Shown here: positions 1 to 8,156 of the stretch, piece after piece
How positions within the stretch are numbered: the first letter of the stretch is position 1
How the letters are laid out: each line of letters opens with the position of its first letter
Origin: Bog-473 sp963828505
GTDB taxonomy: Bacteria; Actinomycetota; Acidimicrobiia; Acidimicrobiales; RAAP-2
Direction: 5' to 3'
DNA: 64,000 nt
Assembly: GCA_963828505.1 (NCBI GenBank)
Contig: CAWHFM010000019.1
Location: 62,001 to 126,000 of the forward strand
Translations under genes and position numbers: made by a program
The notes under the pieces: generated by a model
Database searches by the model: none
Seen by the model: only the letters and a program-made list of their open reading frames with translations
What the model was told of the DNA's origin: nothing

Positions 1-804
1 CGTCCCGTAGAGGTCGCTCAGGCGCTCGCTGGTCAGGATCTCGTCGGGGGTGCCGACCGCCCAGCGGCCCTGCACCAGATAGAGGATGCGGTCGACGTAG
101 GAGAGGACCGGGTTGATGTCGTGGGTGACGAAGATCACCGGTGTCCCGGCCTGGCGGCGTCGCCCGTCGATGAGACGCGTCACGGCGCGCTGGCTGGCCA
201 GGTCGAGCGCCAGCAGCGGCTCGTCGCAGAGCAGGACGTGGGGGTCGCCCACGAGCGCCTGGGCAATGCGGAGGCGTTGCTGCTCACCGCCCGAGGTCGC
301 GCCCACCGGCGAGCGGGCGTAGGCGGTGGCGTCGACGGCGGCCAGCATCTCGTCCACCCGTCGCCGCGTTTCGCGGGCGCGCCCGCGACCGGTCCAACCC
401 CAGGCGTGACCGTCGGCCCCGAAGCGCACCAGGTCCCGGCCGCGCACGGGCAGGTTGCGGTCGAAGGCCCGCTGCTGGGGCACGTACCCGAGCCGGTGGT
501 TGCCCCGCCGGGGCGGCTCGCCGTCGATCAGCACGGTGCCGGCCGAGAGGCGCGTGAGGCCGAGCAGCACCTTGAGCAGGGTCGTCTTCCCGGCCCCGTT
601 GGGACCGAGCACGGCCACGAACTCGCCCGACGCGACCGTCAGGTCGAGCCCTGACCACAGCGTGCGCGCGCCGAGCCTGACCGTCGCCTCGCGCAGCTCG
701 ACGGGGGGCGGGCGCGGCGAGGGCGGCGCCGCGGTCGGGCGCGGCGAGGTCGGCGCCGCGGGCGGCGCGATCGGTTCGCTCACGGGCTCGTGCCCTTCGC
801 TCAC
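1..804 (-). CDS. znuC: Zinc/manganese ABC transporter ATPase (3' end beyond window)
   Basis: Cytoplasmic ATPase that powers import of zinc or manganese delivered by the binding protein encoded just upstream. From the GTG at 804 the visible 268 residues contain, after a Pro/Ala-rich leader of about 33 residues, Walker A GPNGAGKT (67-74), a Q-loop YVPQQ, signature SGGEQQ (171-176), Walker B VLLCDEP and the switch His in VTHD (about 228). The GTG overlaps the stop of the binding-protein gene (GTGA), so the two are probably translationally coupled. The gene runs off the left edge, so its last residues and any permease are not visible. ATPase identity is secure; the metal is inferred from the ZnuA-like neighbour. 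Confidence 0.93.
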   Translation of the reverse strand, partial: MSEGHEPVSEPIAPPAAPTSPRPTAAPPSPRPPPVELREATVRLGARTLWSGLDLTVASGEFVAVLGPNGAGKTTLLKVLLGLTRLSAGTVLIDGEPPRRGNHRLGYVPQQRAFDRNLPVRGRDLVRFGADGHAWGWTGRGRARETRRRVDEMLAAVDATAYARSPVGATSGGEQQRLRIAQALVGDPHVLLCDEPLLALDLASQRAVTRLIDGRRRQAGTPVIFVTHDINPVLSYVDRILYLVQGRWAVGTPDEILTSERLSDLYGT

Positions 805-1748
805 GGGCTCCGGGCCTCCCGCAGCGCCGCGAGAAGGTGGCGGAGCTGCGACTCCTGCCACTGCTGGAACGTGCGGTCCCCGGCCGGCATGGTCTCGGAC
901 ACGCCCACGATCTGGATGCCGTGCTGGCGTGCCAGCGCGCGCACCTGTGTGGTGACCGGCGTGACCGTCTGCACGTTGTAGAGGAGCACGTCGATGTCGT
1001 GGCTGGTGATGAGGTGGCGCATGGCCAGCGTGTCGGCCGCGTCGGGGTCGAACCCGTCCTCGACCGCCCGGGCGAAGCCCGGTGGCGTCACCACGTCGAG
1101 CGAGGCCGCGGCGAGCAGGTAGCCGGGGACCCGTTCGGTGTACGCCACCGGCACGTTGTGGAAGTCGCGCTTGATGGTGGACAGCGTGGCGTCGAGAGGG
1201 GCGAGCGAGGCGTCGAACGCGGCCAGGTTCCGGGCGAAGACGGGCGCGTCGTGCGGCGCGGCCTTGGCCAGCGCGCCCTCGATGGCGGAGGCGACCGTGG
1301 GCACCCGCGGCAGGTCGTACCAGAGGTGGGGGTTGGGGTCGGATCCGGTGACGTGGAGCACGGACGCGGCGTCCACCAGGCGCGGGTGTCCCCCGTCGGC
1401 GCCGAGGAGCGATCGCATCCAGGGGTCGTAGTTGGCGCCGTTCTCGATGACGACCTGCGCCCGGGCCAGGAGGGCCGCATCGACCGCGTCGGTCTGGAAG
1501 AGGTGGGGATCCGCCGTGGGGCTCGTGATGAGCGAGGTCACGGTCGCATGGCGCCCCCCGATCTGTGCCGCGATGTTCCCCCAGAAGTTCTCCGCCGCCA
1601 CCACTCCCACCACACCGGTGGAGGCGGCTGACGCCGGCGCCGCCATCGTGAGGCCGAGCGCGCCGAGCGCCGGTGCGGCGACCAGCGCCGCCGCCGTCAC
1701 CAGCCCCGTCACCTTCATCGTCATCGCAGCACGCCGTCTCGGCCTCAT
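801..1748 (-). CDS. znuA: Zinc/manganese ABC transporter substrate-binding protein
   Basis: Secreted or lipid-anchored metal-binding receptor of the cluster A-1 (ZnuA/TroA) family. It has an Arg-rich N-terminus, a hydrophobic segment and an Ala-rich cleavage-type site (PASAAS). The mature part follows the family pattern: AAENFWGNIAAQIGG, then SPTADPHLF and NPHLWYD, which supply metal-ligand His residues, then ERVPGYLLAAASLD. No long His-rich zinc-sensing loop is seen, which leaves manganese possible. The start is uncertain: ATG at 1748 is used because AT-rich TTACCG repeats lie just upstream; ATGs at 1724 and 1718 and a TTG at 1784 are in the same frame. Its stop overlaps the ATPase start. 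Confidence 0.88.
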   Translation of the reverse strand: MRPRRRAAMTMKVTGLVTAAALVAAPALGALGLTMAAPASAASTGVVGVVAAENFWGNIAAQIGGRHATVTSLITSPTADPHLFQTDAVDAALLARAQVVIENGANYDPWMRSLLGADGGHPRLVDAASVLHVTGSDPNPHLWYDLPRVPTVASAIEGALAKAAPHDAPVFARNLAAFDASLAPLDATLSTIKRDFHNVPVAYTERVPGYLLAAASLDVVTPPGFARAVEDGFDPDAADTLAMRHLITSHDIDVLLYNVQTVTPVTTQVRALARQHGIQIVGVSETMPAGDRTFQQWQESQLRHLLAALREARSP

Positions 1749-1770
1749 AACGGTAACGGTAATCATTTCG
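1749..1770 (-). promoter_or_regulatory. Candidate metal-responsive operator upstream of znuA
   Basis: An AT-rich patch in GC-rich surroundings. Read on the minus strand it contains GAAATGATT followed by two TTACCG repeats and ends at the ATG used for znuA. Zur/Fur-type repressors commonly bind AT-rich sites with ATGAT-like cores at such genes. The match is suggestive only; no clear 7-1-7 palindrome is visible. Confidence 0.3.
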
Positions 1771-1837
1771 GAAAAGAACTTCAAGAGCCTCTTCCCCGGG
1801 ATGAAGCGGAGGACCGGCGTCGGGTCGCCGGGTCGCC

Positions 1838-1941
1838 GGGTCAGGAGCCGGACGAGGGTTGCCGGGTCAGGAGCCGGACGAGCGCGACAAGAGCGACGGC
1901 TCAGGAGCCGGACGAGCGCGGCGGGTCAGGAGCCGGACAGG
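1838..1941. repeat. Four copies of a 19-bp direct repeat at the 3' end of the SDR gene
   Basis: Copies of gggtcaggagccggacgag begin at 1838, 1864, 1898 (one mismatch) and 1923 (variant end). The copy at 1923 contains the SDR stop codon, so the array consists of repeated copies of that gene's end extending into the intergenic space towards znuA. Spacings are 26, 34 and 25 bp. Confidence 0.8.
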
Positions 1942-2741
1942 AGCGAGTAGTCGGCGCCCCGGCGCAGGTGGTGGCCGCCGTCGATGCCGAGGGTCTCCCC
2001 CGTGACGAAGGAGGACTCCGGGCCTATGAGGTAGCGCACGGCCGCAGCTACGTCTTCCACCGTCCCGACCCGTCCCAGTGGCATCTGCGTCAGGTAGTCG
2101 TCGAGGAGCGGGCCCCCGGCGGTGATGAACGACATGAGCTCGTCGTCGACGATCCCCGGGGCGACCGCGTTGACCCGGATGCCGAGCGGACCGAGCTCCT
2201 CGGCCGCGGTCTTGGCCAGGAAGCAGATCGCCGCCTTGGCGACGCCGTAGGCCCACAGGTGCGGATGCGGGAAGCGCCCCGCTCCCGACGACATGAGCAC
2301 GATGGATCCGCCGCCGCCCTGCGCCTCCATGGCGACCGCGCCCTGCTTGATGCAGATGACCGAGCCCATCAGATTGAGGTCGACGGTGGCGCGGACCGCA
2401 GCGACGTCCGCGGTGAGGATCGAGCCGATGTGCGTCGAGCCGCCGGCGCAGGCGAACAGCCCGTCGATGCGGCCGGTCTCCTCGGCTGTCTCCTCGACCG
2501 CGACGGCCACCTGCTCCTCGACGGTGACGTCGGCCACCACGAAGCGCGCCGTGGCCCCGCCCGTCGCCGCCGCGGCGATCTGCGTCACCGCGTCCGCCAG
2601 CTTCTGTTCGGTCCGCCCGCAGATGGTGACGTGCGCGCCCTCGGCGGCGAGCCGCGCCGCCGTAGCCAGGCCGATGCCGCTGCCGCCGCCGGTGACCAGG
2701 ACGGAGCGGCCGGCGATGCCGGTCGTCTCGCCGCCGGGCAT
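1926..2741 (-). CDS. Short-chain dehydrogenase/reductase (SDR)
   Basis: NAD(P)-dependent oxidoreductase of the classical SDR family, 271 residues. Visible are the cofactor motif TGGGSGIG (17-24), CAGG in place of NNAG (98-101), the catalytic Ser at 151/152, and YGVAK with Tyr165 and Lys169. The C-terminus has the usual GETLGIDGG-type sequence. The ATG at 2741 overlaps the stop of the P450 gene upstream (ATGA), so both are probably expressed together and may act on the same steroid or lipid substrate; the substrate is inferred only from this neighbour. The end of the gene lies inside a short direct-repeat array. Confidence 0.9.
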   Translation of the reverse strand: MPGGETTGIAGRSVLVTGGGSGIGLATAARLAAEGAHVTICGRTEQKLADAVTQIAAAATGGATARFVVADVTVEEQVAVAVEETAEETGRIDGLFACAGGSTHIGSILTADVAAVRATVDLNLMGSVICIKQGAVAMEAQGGGGSIVLMSSGAGRFPHPHLWAYGVAKAAICFLAKTAAEELGPLGIRVNAVAPGIVDDELMSFITAGGPLLDDYLTQMPLGRVGTVEDVAAAVRYLIGPESSFVTGETLGIDGGHHLRRGADYSLLSGS

Positions 2742-3973
2742 CAGGCGGGTCCGGCGCCGAGCGGAGCGCTCGGGGTGAATTCGACCGGCATCCGCTCGAT
2801 CCCCGAGATGAAGTTGGCCTCTCGTCTCGGCAGAGCCGAGCGGTCGACGGCCAGCCTGATGTCGGGCAGGCGGGCCAGCAGCTGCTCGAACATGACCTTG
2901 AGCTCCAAGCGGGCCAACTGGTTGCCCAGGCAGAAGTGGGCGCCGAAGCCGAACGCGATGTGCGGGTTGGGCGTCCGGGCGATGTCGAACACGTCGGACC
3001 GGTCGAACACTTCTGCGTCGCGGTTGGCCGACGGGTACAGCAGGATGATCTGTTGCCCGGCGCCGATGGTCTCGCCGCCCAGCTCGACGTCGCGCGTGGC
3101 GGTGCGCGCCATGTTCTTGATCGGCGACACCCAGCGCAGCATCTCCTCGACGGCGCCCGGCATGAGCCCGGCCGGGTCGGCGGCGAGCCGCGCCAGCTGG
3201 TCGGGGTGGGCCAGCAGCTCGTCCATGCCCCCGCTGATGACGTGGCGCGTCGTCTCGTCGCCCCCGATGAGGATCAACAGGGTCTCGTGCACCAGCGAGC
3301 CGTCGTCGAGGGAGTGGCCGTCCATCTCGGCCTGGCAGAGCACACCGACCAGGTCGTCGGTGCTCTTGTCGGCCCGCCGCTGGGCCAGCACCGGGTTGAT
3401 GTACCCGGTGTAGCCGACGAAGGCCTCCATGGCGCGCTCCATGTCGCCGGGGTCGGGCGAGCCCTGCGACTTGAGCATGTCGTCGGACCACCGCAGCAGC
3501 TCGGTCCGGTTCTCGGGCGCGAAGCCGAGCATGTCGCCGATCACGGCGATCGGCAGCGGCGCCGCGATGTCGGCCACGAAGTCGCAGTGGCCCTGCCGGC
3601 ACACCGTGTCGATGATGGCGTCGCAGGCCACGCGGAGCCGGTCCTCCATGGCGCGGACCCGCTTCGGGGTGAAGCCCTCCGACACCAGGCGCCGGCGCAG
3701 TACGTGTTCGGGCGCGTCGAACTCGATCATCATCGGCAGCGGCGCCGACTTGGGTCTGATGCCCTGCGCGTTCGAGAACGATTCGGTGTCGACCGACACC
3801 TGCTTCACCGTGGCGTAGCTGGCGGCGGCCCACAGGTCGTTGCGCTCGTCGTAGTACACCGGGGCGTTGGCCCGCATCCAGGCGTAGGCGTCGTGCGGTT
3901 CCCGCCCGTAGAACGTGCCGTCGAGCAGATCGATGCCCAGGTCCTCGGGGGCGATGGTCACGGCGCAGACCAT
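2741..3973 (-). CDS. Cytochrome P450, CYP142-like (steroid side-chain hydroxylase type)
   Basis: Soluble 410-residue bacterial P450. The I-helix carries GGDETT (237-242), the K-helix EEMLR (276-280), and the heme loop FGFGAHFCLG with Cys348 as the iron ligand. Long stretches recall mycobacterial CYP142: a GIRPKSAPLPMMI segment, LILIGGDETTRH, and FISGIERMPVEFTPS near the end. CYP142 enzymes oxidise the terminal carbon of the cholesterol side chain, so sterol or branched-chain lipid oxidation is the best inference. The start ATG follows CCGGGGAT. It is divergent from sigR with only 45 bp between and overlaps the following SDR gene. No ferredoxin gene is visible nearby. Confidence 0.9.
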   Translation of the reverse strand: MVCAVTIAPEDLGIDLLDGTFYGREPHDAYAWMRANAPVYYDERNDLWAAASYATVKQVSVDTESFSNAQGIRPKSAPLPMMIEFDAPEHVLRRRLVSEGFTPKRVRAMEDRLRVACDAIIDTVCRQGHCDFVADIAAPLPIAVIGDMLGFAPENRTELLRWSDDMLKSQGSPDPGDMERAMEAFVGYTGYINPVLAQRRADKSTDDLVGVLCQAEMDGHSLDDGSLVHETLLILIGGDETTRHVISGGMDELLAHPDQLARLAADPAGLMPGAVEEMLRWVSPIKNMARTATRDVELGGETIGAGQQIILLYPSANRDAEVFDRSDVFDIARTPNPHIAFGFGAHFCLGNQLARLELKVMFEQLLARLPDIRLAVDRSALPRREANFISGIERMPVEFTPSAPLGAGPA

Positions 3974-4018
3974 ATCCCCGGGGCGGAGACCCGATCCCCG
4001 GGTGGGTAGGGTGGGGTC
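3974..4018 (+). promoter_or_regulatory. Short divergent promoter region between P450 and sigR
   Basis: Only 45 bp separate the two divergent genes. Two copies of ATCCCCGGG lie about 20 bp apart. TAGGGT at 4007-4012 would be a -10 placing transcription start close to the sigR ATG at 4019, implying a leaderless or nearly leaderless mRNA. No -35 or SigR-type GGAAT..GTT promoter is clear. Confidence 0.35.
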
Positions 4019-4597
4019 ATGGCCGACCGGTCCACGTTCACCGACCAAGCCATGGAGTTCATGCCCGGGCTCTACTCGGCCGCGCTGCGGATGACGCGCA
4101 ACCGCGCCGACGCGGAGGACCTGGTGCAGGAGACCTACCTCAAGGCCTACCGCGCCTTCGACTCGTTCACGGAAGGGACCAACCTGCGGGCGTGGCTCTA
4201 CCGCATCCTCACCAACACCTACATCAACTCCTACCGGGCGGCGCAGCGCCGCCCCGACACGACCGACGTCGAGGACGTCGAGGAGCTCTACCTCTACAAA
4301 CGCCTGGCCGGATCGGGCGGGAGCGAGCAGGGGCGCTCGGCCGAGGACGAGGCGCTCGACCGCTTCACCGACGACGACGTGAAGGCGGCGCTCGAGGCCC
4401 TGCCCGACGCCTTTCGCATGGCCGTCCTGCTGGCGGACGTCGAGGGCTTCAGCTACAAGGAGATCGCCGAGATCACCGATGTACCGATCGGTACCGTGAT
4501 GAGCCGCATCCATCGGGGAAGAAGGGCTCTCCAAAAGGCGTTGCACGACGTGGCAGAGGCGCGAGGCCTCGTCGGCAGCGTGCCCGGAGGGTCGTAG
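4019..4597 (+). CDS. sigR: RNA polymerase ECF sigma factor, SigR/SigH type
   Basis: 192-residue ECF sigma factor. Region 2 is typical (AEDLVQETYLKAYRAFDSF), followed by an acidic linker and a region 4 helix-turn-helix (FSYKEIAEITDVPIGTVMSRIHRGR). The SigR/SigH group directs thiol-oxidative and heat stress regulons in actinobacteria. The assignment is supported by the next gene, a zinc anti-sigma factor with the RsrA pattern, starting 2 bp after this stop. In characterised relatives the sigma factor is held by its anti-sigma until disulfide stress; this is family knowledge, not visible here. Confidence 0.93.
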   Translation: MADRSTFTDQAMEFMPGLYSAALRMTRNRADAEDLVQETYLKAYRAFDSFTEGTNLRAWLYRILTNTYINSYRAAQRRPDTTDVEDVEELYLYKRLAGSGGSEQGRSAEDEALDRFTDDDVKAALEALPDAFRMAVLLADVEGFSYKEIAEITDVPIGTVMSRIHRGRRALQKALHDVAEARGLVGSVPGGS

Positions 4598-4599
4598 CG

Positions 4600-4902
4600 A
4601 TGGGCGATGACGTGACACACGGCGAGGAAGTAGACCTCGGGCTGTTCGGCGTGTCGGTCAACTGCGACGAGGCGGTCCACCAGCTGTACCACTATCTCGA
4701 CGGCGAGCTGACCGAGGAGCGTCGCGAGGAGATCCGGATCCATCTCGACTTCTGCGGGCCGTGCAGCGGTGCGGCCGAGTTCGAGGCCGAGCTCCGCCGC
4801 GTCATCGCCAGCCGGTGCCGGGACCGGGTGCCCGACAGCCTGATCAGGAGGGTGGCCGACGCCATCGACGAGGAAGGCCGCCAGCACGGCACCAGGAACT
4901 GA
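4600..4902 (+). CDS. rsrA: Zinc-containing anti-sigma factor, RsrA type
   Basis: 100-residue cytoplasmic anti-sigma factor of the ZAS family. It shows the redox zinc site of RsrA: Cys22, then HLDFCGPC with His48, Cys52 and Cys55 (H-x3-C-x2-C). Oxidation of such cysteines expels zinc and frees SigR. The ATG lies two bases after the sigR stop, so co-translation is likely. Length and position match actinobacterial sigR-rsrA pairs. Confidence 0.92.
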   Translation: MGDDVTHGEEVDLGLFGVSVNCDEAVHQLYHYLDGELTEERREEIRIHLDFCGPCSGAAEFEAELRRVIASRCRDRVPDSLIRRVADAIDEEGRQHGTRN

Positions 4903-4971
4903 CCTCTCCGACCCGCCGGCGCGCCGCCGCCGACCGGACCGCCTGATCCCGCCGGGGGACCGTTCCCGGGC

Positions 4972-6030
4972 CTGGTCGACTGGGGGCTGGCCCAGCGCGT
5001 CGCGACCGGCGCGCTGATCCTGAAGCCTGCGCCGGCGTCCTACCGTTCCTCGCACCTCCAGGGTCAGTTCGACGAGCTCACCGCCCGGGCCGAGACGCTG
5101 GTGAGCGAGGCCACGGGCTGGCACTCGGCTCGCGGGTCCGCCCGGGCCAAGGTGACCGACCGGGCCTCGTGGGCCTCGGCCAACGTGCGCTCCATGGAGC
5201 GTCTCGTCGGCCCGGCGCTGGGGGACCTGCAGCGGGCCCGGGGCTCCAAGCTGGCCGGGCCGTCGCTCGTGGTGGGCCGCGTCGTGGCCGGGACCCAGTT
5301 GGGGCTCCTGCTCGCCTACATGGCGACCCGCGTCCTCGGCCAGTACGACCTCCTCATCAACGACGAGTCGCCCGAGGACCAGGACCTGGTCTCCTACGTC
5401 GGGCCGAACATCGTCGCCGTCGAGGACCGCTACGACTTCGCGCCCAGCCAGTTCCGGCTGTGGCTCGCCCTCCACGAGGTGACGCACCGGCTCCAGTTCA
5501 CCGCGGTGCCCTGGCTGCGCGACCACTTCGTCGGCCTCGTCTCCGAGCTGCTCGGCCCGCTGGCGGCCGACCCCGCCGGCTTCGCCGACACCATGCGGCG
5601 GGTGGCCTCAGAAGTGCGGTCGGGGCGCGCGCTGGGCGGGGACGCCGGGGTGGTGGGCCTGCTGGCGACGCCCGAGCAGCGGCTGGCCCTCTCGAGGATC
5701 TCGGGCATGATGAGCCTGCTCGAGGGGCACGGCGACGTCGTGATGAACCGGGCCGGTGCGGGCGAGGTGCCCGGGGCCGAGCACTTCTCGCGGGTGCTGC
5801 ACGAGCGCCGGACCAACGCCCGCGGTCTGGCCCGGCTGATGTCGCGCCTGCTCGGGCTCGAGGCCAAGATGCGCCAGTACGCCGAGGGGGAGCGCTTCGT
5901 GGAATCGGTGGAGGAGGCCGGCGGTCCGGCGCTGCTGGCCCAGGTGTGGGAGGCGCCCGAGTGGCTGCCCACCGTGGACGAGATCCGGGACCCCGGCCGC
6001 TGGGTGGCCCGGGCCGGTGCCGGTGGGTGA
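4972..6030 (+). CDS. Zinc-dependent metalloprotease, DUF2342 / F420-associated family (start unresolved)
   Basis: Protein of the actinobacterial zinc-dependent metalloprotease family long labelled 'coenzyme F420 biosynthesis associated'; its biochemical role is not established. The core is LALHEVTHRLQF, an HExxH metal site, with an acidic stretch upstream (NDESPEDQD). The frame stays open from the rsrA stop at 4902, and family-like sequence (GLVDWGLAQRVATGALILKP) is readable from about 4972. There is no ATG, GTG or TTG in frame before the GTG at 5101. The CTG at 4972 is used tentatively. The family N-terminus implies translation upstream of 5101, so either CTG is used, translation is coupled to rsrA, or a base error hides the start. 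The stop overlaps the next gene. Confidence 0.82.
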   Translation: MVDWGLAQRVATGALILKPAPASYRSSHLQGQFDELTARAETLVSEATGWHSARGSARAKVTDRASWASANVRSMERLVGPALGDLQRARGSKLAGPSLVVGRVVAGTQLGLLLAYMATRVLGQYDLLINDESPEDQDLVSYVGPNIVAVEDRYDFAPSQFRLWLALHEVTHRLQFTAVPWLRDHFVGLVSELLGPLAADPAGFADTMRRVASEVRSGRALGGDAGVVGLLATPEQRLALSRISGMMSLLEGHGDVVMNRAGAGEVPGAEHFSRVLHERRTNARGLARLMSRLLGLEAKMRQYAEGERFVESVEEAGGPALLAQVWEAPEWLPTVDEIRDPGRWVARAGAGG

Positions 6031-7576
6031 GGGCAAAGGCGCTGCGGCTGTCGCCGACCTACTCCGCCGCTGCACCTTCCCACCACGCGGCACCCCGCTG
6101 ACCTGCGCCGTCTCGGGCGGCGCCGACTCGCTGGCGCTGCTGGTGCTGGCGGTAGAGGCGGGGTGCGACGTCACGGCGGTCCACGTCGACCACGCGCTGC
6201 GACCCGGGTCCGCCGAGGAGGCCGACGTGGTCGCGGCGGCCGCGGCGCGCTTCGGGGCCCGCTTCGAGGCCCGTCGCGCCCCGGTGGCGCCCGGACCCAA
6301 CCTCGAGGCCCGGGCGCGGGCGGCACGGGCGGCGGCCCTTCCCCCGGACTACGCCACGGGCCACACCATGGACGACCAGGCCGAGACGGTGCTGCTCAAC
6401 CTGCTGCGGGGGTCCGGGCCCGACGGGATGGCCGGGATGGAGCCCGGCCCCCGGCATCCGATGCTCGGCGTGCGGCGCCTCGAGACGCACGCCTTGTGCG
6501 CCGGGCTGGGGCTCAACCCGGTCTGCGACGCGTCCAACGCCGACCCCGCCTTCACCCGCAACCGGGTGCGCCACGAGCTGCTCCCGCTCTGCGCCGCGGT
6601 GGCCGGCCGCGACCCTGTCCCGTTGCTGGCGCGTCAGGCCGACGTGGTGCGCGACGAGGCCGCGCTCGTCGAGGCGCTGGCGCGCCAGACGCTGCCCGAC
6701 CCGGCGGACGGGCGGGCCGTGGCGGCGGCGAGCCCGCCCTTGGCGCGCCGCGCCGTCCGCCGTCTCGTGCGCGAGGCGGGAACGGGTCCGGAGGGCCATC
6801 CGCCCTCCCTGGCCGAGGTGGAGCGGGTGCTCGGCGTGGCCCGGGGCGCCGCCGTCGGGACCGAGCTGTCCGGGGGGCGCCGGGTGCGCCGCCGCGGTGG
6901 CCGGCTCCGAGTCGAGTCTGACCGCTCTTGTAGTGTCACCCCGGTGACCGGCGACGAGGACGGCGTGCCGCCCTGGGCGGCGCCCGACGTCGGTCCAGTG
7001 CTGGTGGGCGCCGGCCGCCTGGCGGCGCGGGTGGCCGAGCTCGGCGCCCGGATCACCGCCGACTACGCCGACGAGGCCCCCCTGCTGGTGGCGGTGTTGA
7101 AGGGGGCGATGCTCTTCATGAGCGACCTCTGCCGGGCGATCGCGCTGCCGGTGGACGTCGACTTCATGGCCGTGTCCTCCTACGGCAGCGCGACCAAGAC
7201 CTCGGGCGTGGTGCGCATCGTCAAGGACCTCGACGCCGAGCTCGTGGGCCGCCACGTCCTCGTGGTCGAGGACATCATCGACAGCGGCCTCACCCTCAAC
7301 TACCTGCGCCGCTACCTGCACGCCCGCCAGCCCAAGAGCGTCGAGATCTGTGCCCTGCTGGTCAAGGAGGGCGAGCAGCGCGTCGACCTCGACCTGCGCT
7401 ACGTCGGCTTCACCATCCCGGCCGAGTTCGTCGTCGGGTACGGCCTCGACGTCGACGAGCGCTACCGCAACCTGGCGGGAGTCCACCGCTACATCCCCGC
7501 AGTCGGCGGGGCCGTGGCCAGGTCGGCCGGCGGTTCGGGCACCGGGTCGTCCGGCGGTTCGGGCACCGGTTCGTGA
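6017..7576 (+). CDS. tilS-hpt: tRNA(Ile) lysidine synthase fused in frame to hypoxanthine phosphoribosyltransferase
   Basis: One uninterrupted 519-residue frame holds two enzymes. Residues 1-300 are TilS, which makes lysidine at C34 of tRNA(Ile) CAU: PP-loop SGGADS (33-38), NLEARARAAR and HTMDDQAETVLLNLLRG. Residues from about 320 are Hpt for purine salvage: VLKGAMLFMSDL, VSSYG, the PRPP loop VVEDIIDSG (about 416-424) and FVVGYGLD. The frame ends in a Gly/Ser/Thr-rich tail (GGSGTG repeats). In many actinobacteria the two genes are separate; a GTG at 6944 could start Hpt alone as a 210-residue protein, so read-through fusion versus two products is open. The N-terminal GTG overlaps the metalloprotease end and the stop overlaps folE. 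The usual ftsH between hpt and folE is missing. Confidence 0.88.
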   Translation: MPVGEGKGAAAVADLLRRCTFPPRGTPLTCAVSGGADSLALLVLAVEAGCDVTAVHVDHALRPGSAEEADVVAAAAARFGARFEARRAPVAPGPNLEARARAARAAALPPDYATGHTMDDQAETVLLNLLRGSGPDGMAGMEPGPRHPMLGVRRLETHALCAGLGLNPVCDASNADPAFTRNRVRHELLPLCAAVAGRDPVPLLARQADVVRDEAALVEALARQTLPDPADGRAVAAASPPLARRAVRRLVREAGTGPEGHPPSLAEVERVLGVARGAAVGTELSGGRRVRRRGGRLRVESDRSCSVTPVTGDEDGVPPWAAPDVGPVLVGAGRLAARVAELGARITADYADEAPLLVAVLKGAMLFMSDLCRAIALPVDVDFMAVSSYGSATKTSGVVRIVKDLDAELVGRHVLVVEDIIDSGLTLNYLRRYLHARQPKSVEICALLVKEGEQRVDLDLRYVGFTIPAEFVVGYGLDVDERYRNLAGVHRYIPAVGGAVARSAGGSGTGSSGGSGTGS

Positions 7577-8142
7577 GCGTCGACGTCGAGCGCGTGCGCG
7601 CCGCCGTGGCCGAGCTGCTCTCGGCCATCGGGGAGGACACCGAGCGCGACGGTCTCGTGGCCACTCCGGCGCGGGTGGCCGCCATGTACGAGGAGCTGTT
7701 CTCCGGGCTGCACGACGACCCGGCGCGCCACCTGGAGGTGACGTTCGCGGCGGAGCACGACGAGATGGTCATGGTGCGCGACATCCCGTTCGCCTCGCTG
7801 TGCGAGCACCACCTCGTTCCCTTCCTGGGCCGCGCCCACGTGGCCTACATCCCGGCCGAGGACGGCCGCATCACCGGCCTGTCCAAGCTGGCCCGCCTGG
7901 TCGACGGCTACGCCCGGCGGCTGCAGGTGCAGGAGCGCATGACGACGCAGATCGCCGACGCGCTCGACAGCGTCCTCGCCCCGCGCGGCGTGCTCGTCGT
8001 GATTGAGGCCGAGCACCTGTGCATGTCCATGCGCGGCGTCAAGAAGCCGGGCACGACGACGGTGACCTCGTCGGTGCGCGGGCTCTTCCGCTCCGACGTG
8101 GCCACCCGGGCCGAGGCCATGCAGTTCATCCGGGGTCACTGA
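7573..8142 (+). CDS. folE: GTP cyclohydrolase I
   Basis: Converts GTP to dihydroneopterin triphosphate, the first step of folate synthesis. It has 189 residues, the usual length. Zinc-site residues are visible in FASLCEHHLVPF and EHLCMSMRG, with the substrate motif GLSKLARLVDGYARRLQVQE between them. The GTG start overlaps the TilS-Hpt stop as GTGA. It is the first of five genes in the folate block. Confidence 0.96.
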   Translation: MSVDVERVRAAVAELLSAIGEDTERDGLVATPARVAAMYEELFSGLHDDPARHLEVTFAAEHDEMVMVRDIPFASLCEHHLVPFLGRAHVAYIPAEDGRITGLSKLARLVDGYARRLQVQERMTTQIADALDSVLAPRGVLVVIEAEHLCMSMRGVKKPGTTTVTSSVRGLFRSDVATRAEAMQFIRGH

Positions 8143-8156
8143 GGGCGGCGCGGCCC

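Noticed and set aside
6059..7486. 475-codon minus-strand frame opposite tilS-hpt
   Set aside because: Composition typical of GC-rich antisense frames; the plus strand encodes two recognised enzymes.
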